A DNA stretch of 64,000 nt, taken from contig JAKVAZ010000007.1 in assembly GCA_022447225.1 (NCBI GenBank), positions 112,475-176,474 on the forward strand, written 5' to 3'. Positions 62,611-64,000 of this stretch are shown here, piece after piece; position 1 is the first letter of the stretch; each line of letters begins with the position of its first letter. The notes beneath the pieces were generated by a model. That model did not search any database and was not told the DNA's origin. It saw only the letters and a list, made by a program, of their open reading frames with translations. This stretch comes from Fuerstiella sp. Lineage in GTDB: Bacteria > Planctomycetota > Planctomycetia > Planctomycetales > Planctomycetaceae. The translations under genes and the position numbers were made by a program.

Positions 62611-62730
62611 TTGATCGGTCAGGAAATCTCAGGCGTTTTCCAAAAAGCGAATCTGTCCTGAGATGCCTGGACCATAACGAGACCGCACAGACAACTTGCT
62701 GTGGTGAGTGCATTTCCCGGCGCAGTGAAC

Positions 62731-63777
62731 TTACACGCCGCCACCCATCGATAGAGTCAATGCACAGTAAGTCAGGTAGAAGGCAAGTAAAACTGCACCG
62801 AATGGTCGAGTGAGTGTGTCTGTTTTTGACCAGCTGGCCCGGACAATTCCCGCGCGAAAACAAAGCAGGATCAGCAGCATCGCCGGAAACTGCAATTGAA
62901 AGAAAATGGGGATGACGTCGAGGCCTGCCGGGGTGACAGCTGCCGCTGCTCCGGCAACGAACAACGCATTCAGAATGTCTGCGCCGATGACATTGCCTAC
63001 AGCCAGTGCCCCCTGCCCTTTGCGGACTGCGGTGATAGCAGTAACCAGTTCGGGCAGACTCGTTCCGAAGGCAACTAAAGTCGCAGCGATCACGGCTTTG
63101 GGGATTCCGGCTTTTACGGCGATGATCTTAGTGCATTCGATCAGGCCGATGCTGGACAACACTACAAAAAAGCAACCACATAGAATTGACAGTAACATCA
63201 GCACGACAGGCGAATCAGCTGCTGCTTCCGGCTCATCGTCATCCGTTGCACCCCTCGCAAGCCGCACTGACCAGATCATGTAAATGATGAGGCAGGTGAT
63301 CAGTACAAAACCTGCCCATTGCGGCAAACTGGAGTTTGTGGTGAAGATGTTTCCCGGATTGGTGTACGGAAGGCTAAGCATGACCAGCAGGACGCCGGAA
63401 CCGAATTGAATCCATCCCTGTCGATTTACGATTCGACGATTCAGTGGCAGCGGCGCGATCAGGCACGCGGTTCCAAGAACCAGCCCGGTATCGCAAATAA
63501 TCGATCCGACCGCGTTTCCCAGAGCGATTTCTGAATGTCCGTTCACGGCAGCTAATACAGAAACCACCGCTTCAGGAAATGTCGTGCCGATGGAAACGAT
63601 CGTCGCTCCCACGATGACTTTGGGGATGCCTGTCCTCAGAGACAGACTCACCGCATTGTCCACCATCCAGTCGGCGCTTTTGCCGAGCACAACGATGGAC
63701 ACCACCATGATTCCCCAGATCGCGGCAGTGTGGATTTCTGCAATTGATTCAAAGAGCTGTGTTATCTGTTCTTCCAT
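62731..63777 (-). CDS. Ca2+/Na+ antiporter-like membrane protein (CaCA family)
   Basis: 348 residues, about ten hydrophobic segments, two inverted halves. The alpha repeats are VSIGTTFPEAVVSVLAAVNG with EIALGNAVGSIICDTGLVLG, and VAFGTSLPELVTAITAVRKG with ALAVGNVIGADILNALFVAG. These Gly-Thr-x-x-Pro-Glu and Gly-Asn motifs bind the cations in YrbG-type exchangers. It is in the cytoplasmic membrane. The chosen start follows the family; the frame is open 26 codons more. Confidence 0.9.
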   Translation of the reverse strand: MEEQITQLFESIAEIHTAAIWGIMVVSIVVLGKSADWMVDNAVSLSLRTGIPKVIVGATIVSIGTTFPEAVVSVLAAVNGHSEIALGNAVGSIICDTGLVLGTACLIAPLPLNRRIVNRQGWIQFGSGVLLVMLSLPYTNPGNIFTTNSSLPQWAGFVLITCLIIYMIWSVRLARGATDDDEPEAAADSPVVLMLLSILCGCFFVVLSSIGLIECTKIIAVKAGIPKAVIAATLVAFGTSLPELVTAITAVRKGQGALAVGNVIGADILNALFVAGAAAAVTPAGLDVIPIFFQLQFPAMLLILLCFRAGIVRASWSKTDTLTRPFGAVLLAFYLTYCALTLSMGGGV

Positions 63778-63848
63778 GGATTTGAATTTCTGTCTTTCAA
63801 TGATCAATGCAGTAAACGCAGGAGGTGTCTGCCCTGTTCCACCTGCTG

Positions 63849-64000
63849 ATGTCACAGATTAATAATGACCAACCCGGACAGCAGGACGGGAATGACGACA
63901 TCAAATGCCGGGGGCCCTGCTGTGTCGGCTTCGACGACTCTTTCCGACCTGAGCAAATGGAGACGGAATTGAACGCATACCATGACAGGTTATTCACAGA
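63849..64000 (+). CDS. Start of a CxxxCC protein running off the window
   Basis: 50 codons from the ATG at 63849, open to the edge. The predicted start MSQINNDQPGQQDGNDDIK leads to KCRGPCCVGFDDSFRPEQME, with a Cys-x-x-x-Cys-Cys like that of metal-chelating YkgJ-type or related proteins. Function cannot be set from this piece. It is divergent from the antiporter gene with 71 bases between them. Confidence 0.5.
   Translation, partial: MSQINNDQPGQQDGNDDIKCRGPCCVGFDDSFRPEQMETELNAYHDRLFT

Noticed and set aside
63797-63997. 66-codon minus-strand frame at the right edge
   Set aside because: The opposite strand gives a better frame (from 63849) with CxxxCC and a plausible start, and this frame overlaps the 5' region of the antiporter gene.
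1-64000. CRISPR array
   Set aside because: No regularly spaced repeats with unique spacers were seen; the only tandem repeat noticed has three 15-base units without spacers.

Overview
The window looks like ordinary chromosome of a member of the Planctomycetes, probably the Planctomycetaceae sensu lato. The evidence is two DUF1549/DUF1553 proteins, three DUF1501 proteins, a short ECF sigma factor of the planctomycete type, a Gfo/Idh oxidoreductase and a DUF1080 protein with export signals, an Nramp relative, and signal peptidases with long insertions. This assignment is inferred from gene content; no rRNA gene is present. Base composition looks moderately GC-rich and fairly even, except for an AT-rich patch near 28.5 kb.

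Left part (1-12.7 kb): the 3' end of an HrpA-type RNA helicase; a lipoyl-less 2-oxoacid dehydrogenase E2-like protein; two adjacent signal peptidase I genes of unusual architecture; lptB coupled to an ACT-domain gene; glycogen synthase; then, on the minus strand, a lidless Hsp70 and a sugar-nucleotide epimerase.

13-19 kb holds a planctomycete-specific block: a DUF1549/DUF1553 protein, its DUF1501 partner, an ECF sigma factor, and a protein that joins a cytoplasmic anti-sigma-like domain through one membrane segment to a second DUF1549/DUF1553 module. Next come lepA, an Nramp-like transporter, a 2OG-Fe(II) oxygenase-like gene and comM. A 37-codon minigene coupled to the end of comM copies the start of comM.

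26.4-29.1 kb is a decayed integrative element. A tRNA(CAT) gene is followed about 2.6 kb later by a 44-bp direct repeat of its 3' part (one mismatch). Between them lie a DUF1501 gene and a tyrosine-recombinase remnant. Housekeeping genes follow: aroB, hisF, pilT, another DUF1501 gene with an exported protein, and murG behind a DUF1444 gene. A minus-strand run (38.1-43.9 kb) encodes Gfo/Idh, DUF1080, amidohydrolase, FHA-cyclase and DinB-like proteins. An RND efflux pump with its adaptor and a PQQ-propeller lipoprotein come next.

51.7-57.4 kb is the most system-like locus. Five minus-strand genes encode a protein of unknown function, an MtaA/UroD-family methyltransferase with a His-X-Cys...Cys zinc site, a homocysteine S-methyltransferase, a free-standing B12-binding corrinoid protein and a RACo-type reductive activator. 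Together they can be read as a complete corrinoid methyl-transfer chain, possibly from an unknown methylated compound to homocysteine. A 30-bp near-perfect palindrome lies in the gap between this cluster and a divergent formylglycine-generating-enzyme-like gene. The right end carries a class V aminotransferase, a GHL10-like exported protein, a Ca2+/Na+ antiporter-like protein and the start of a gene running off the edge.
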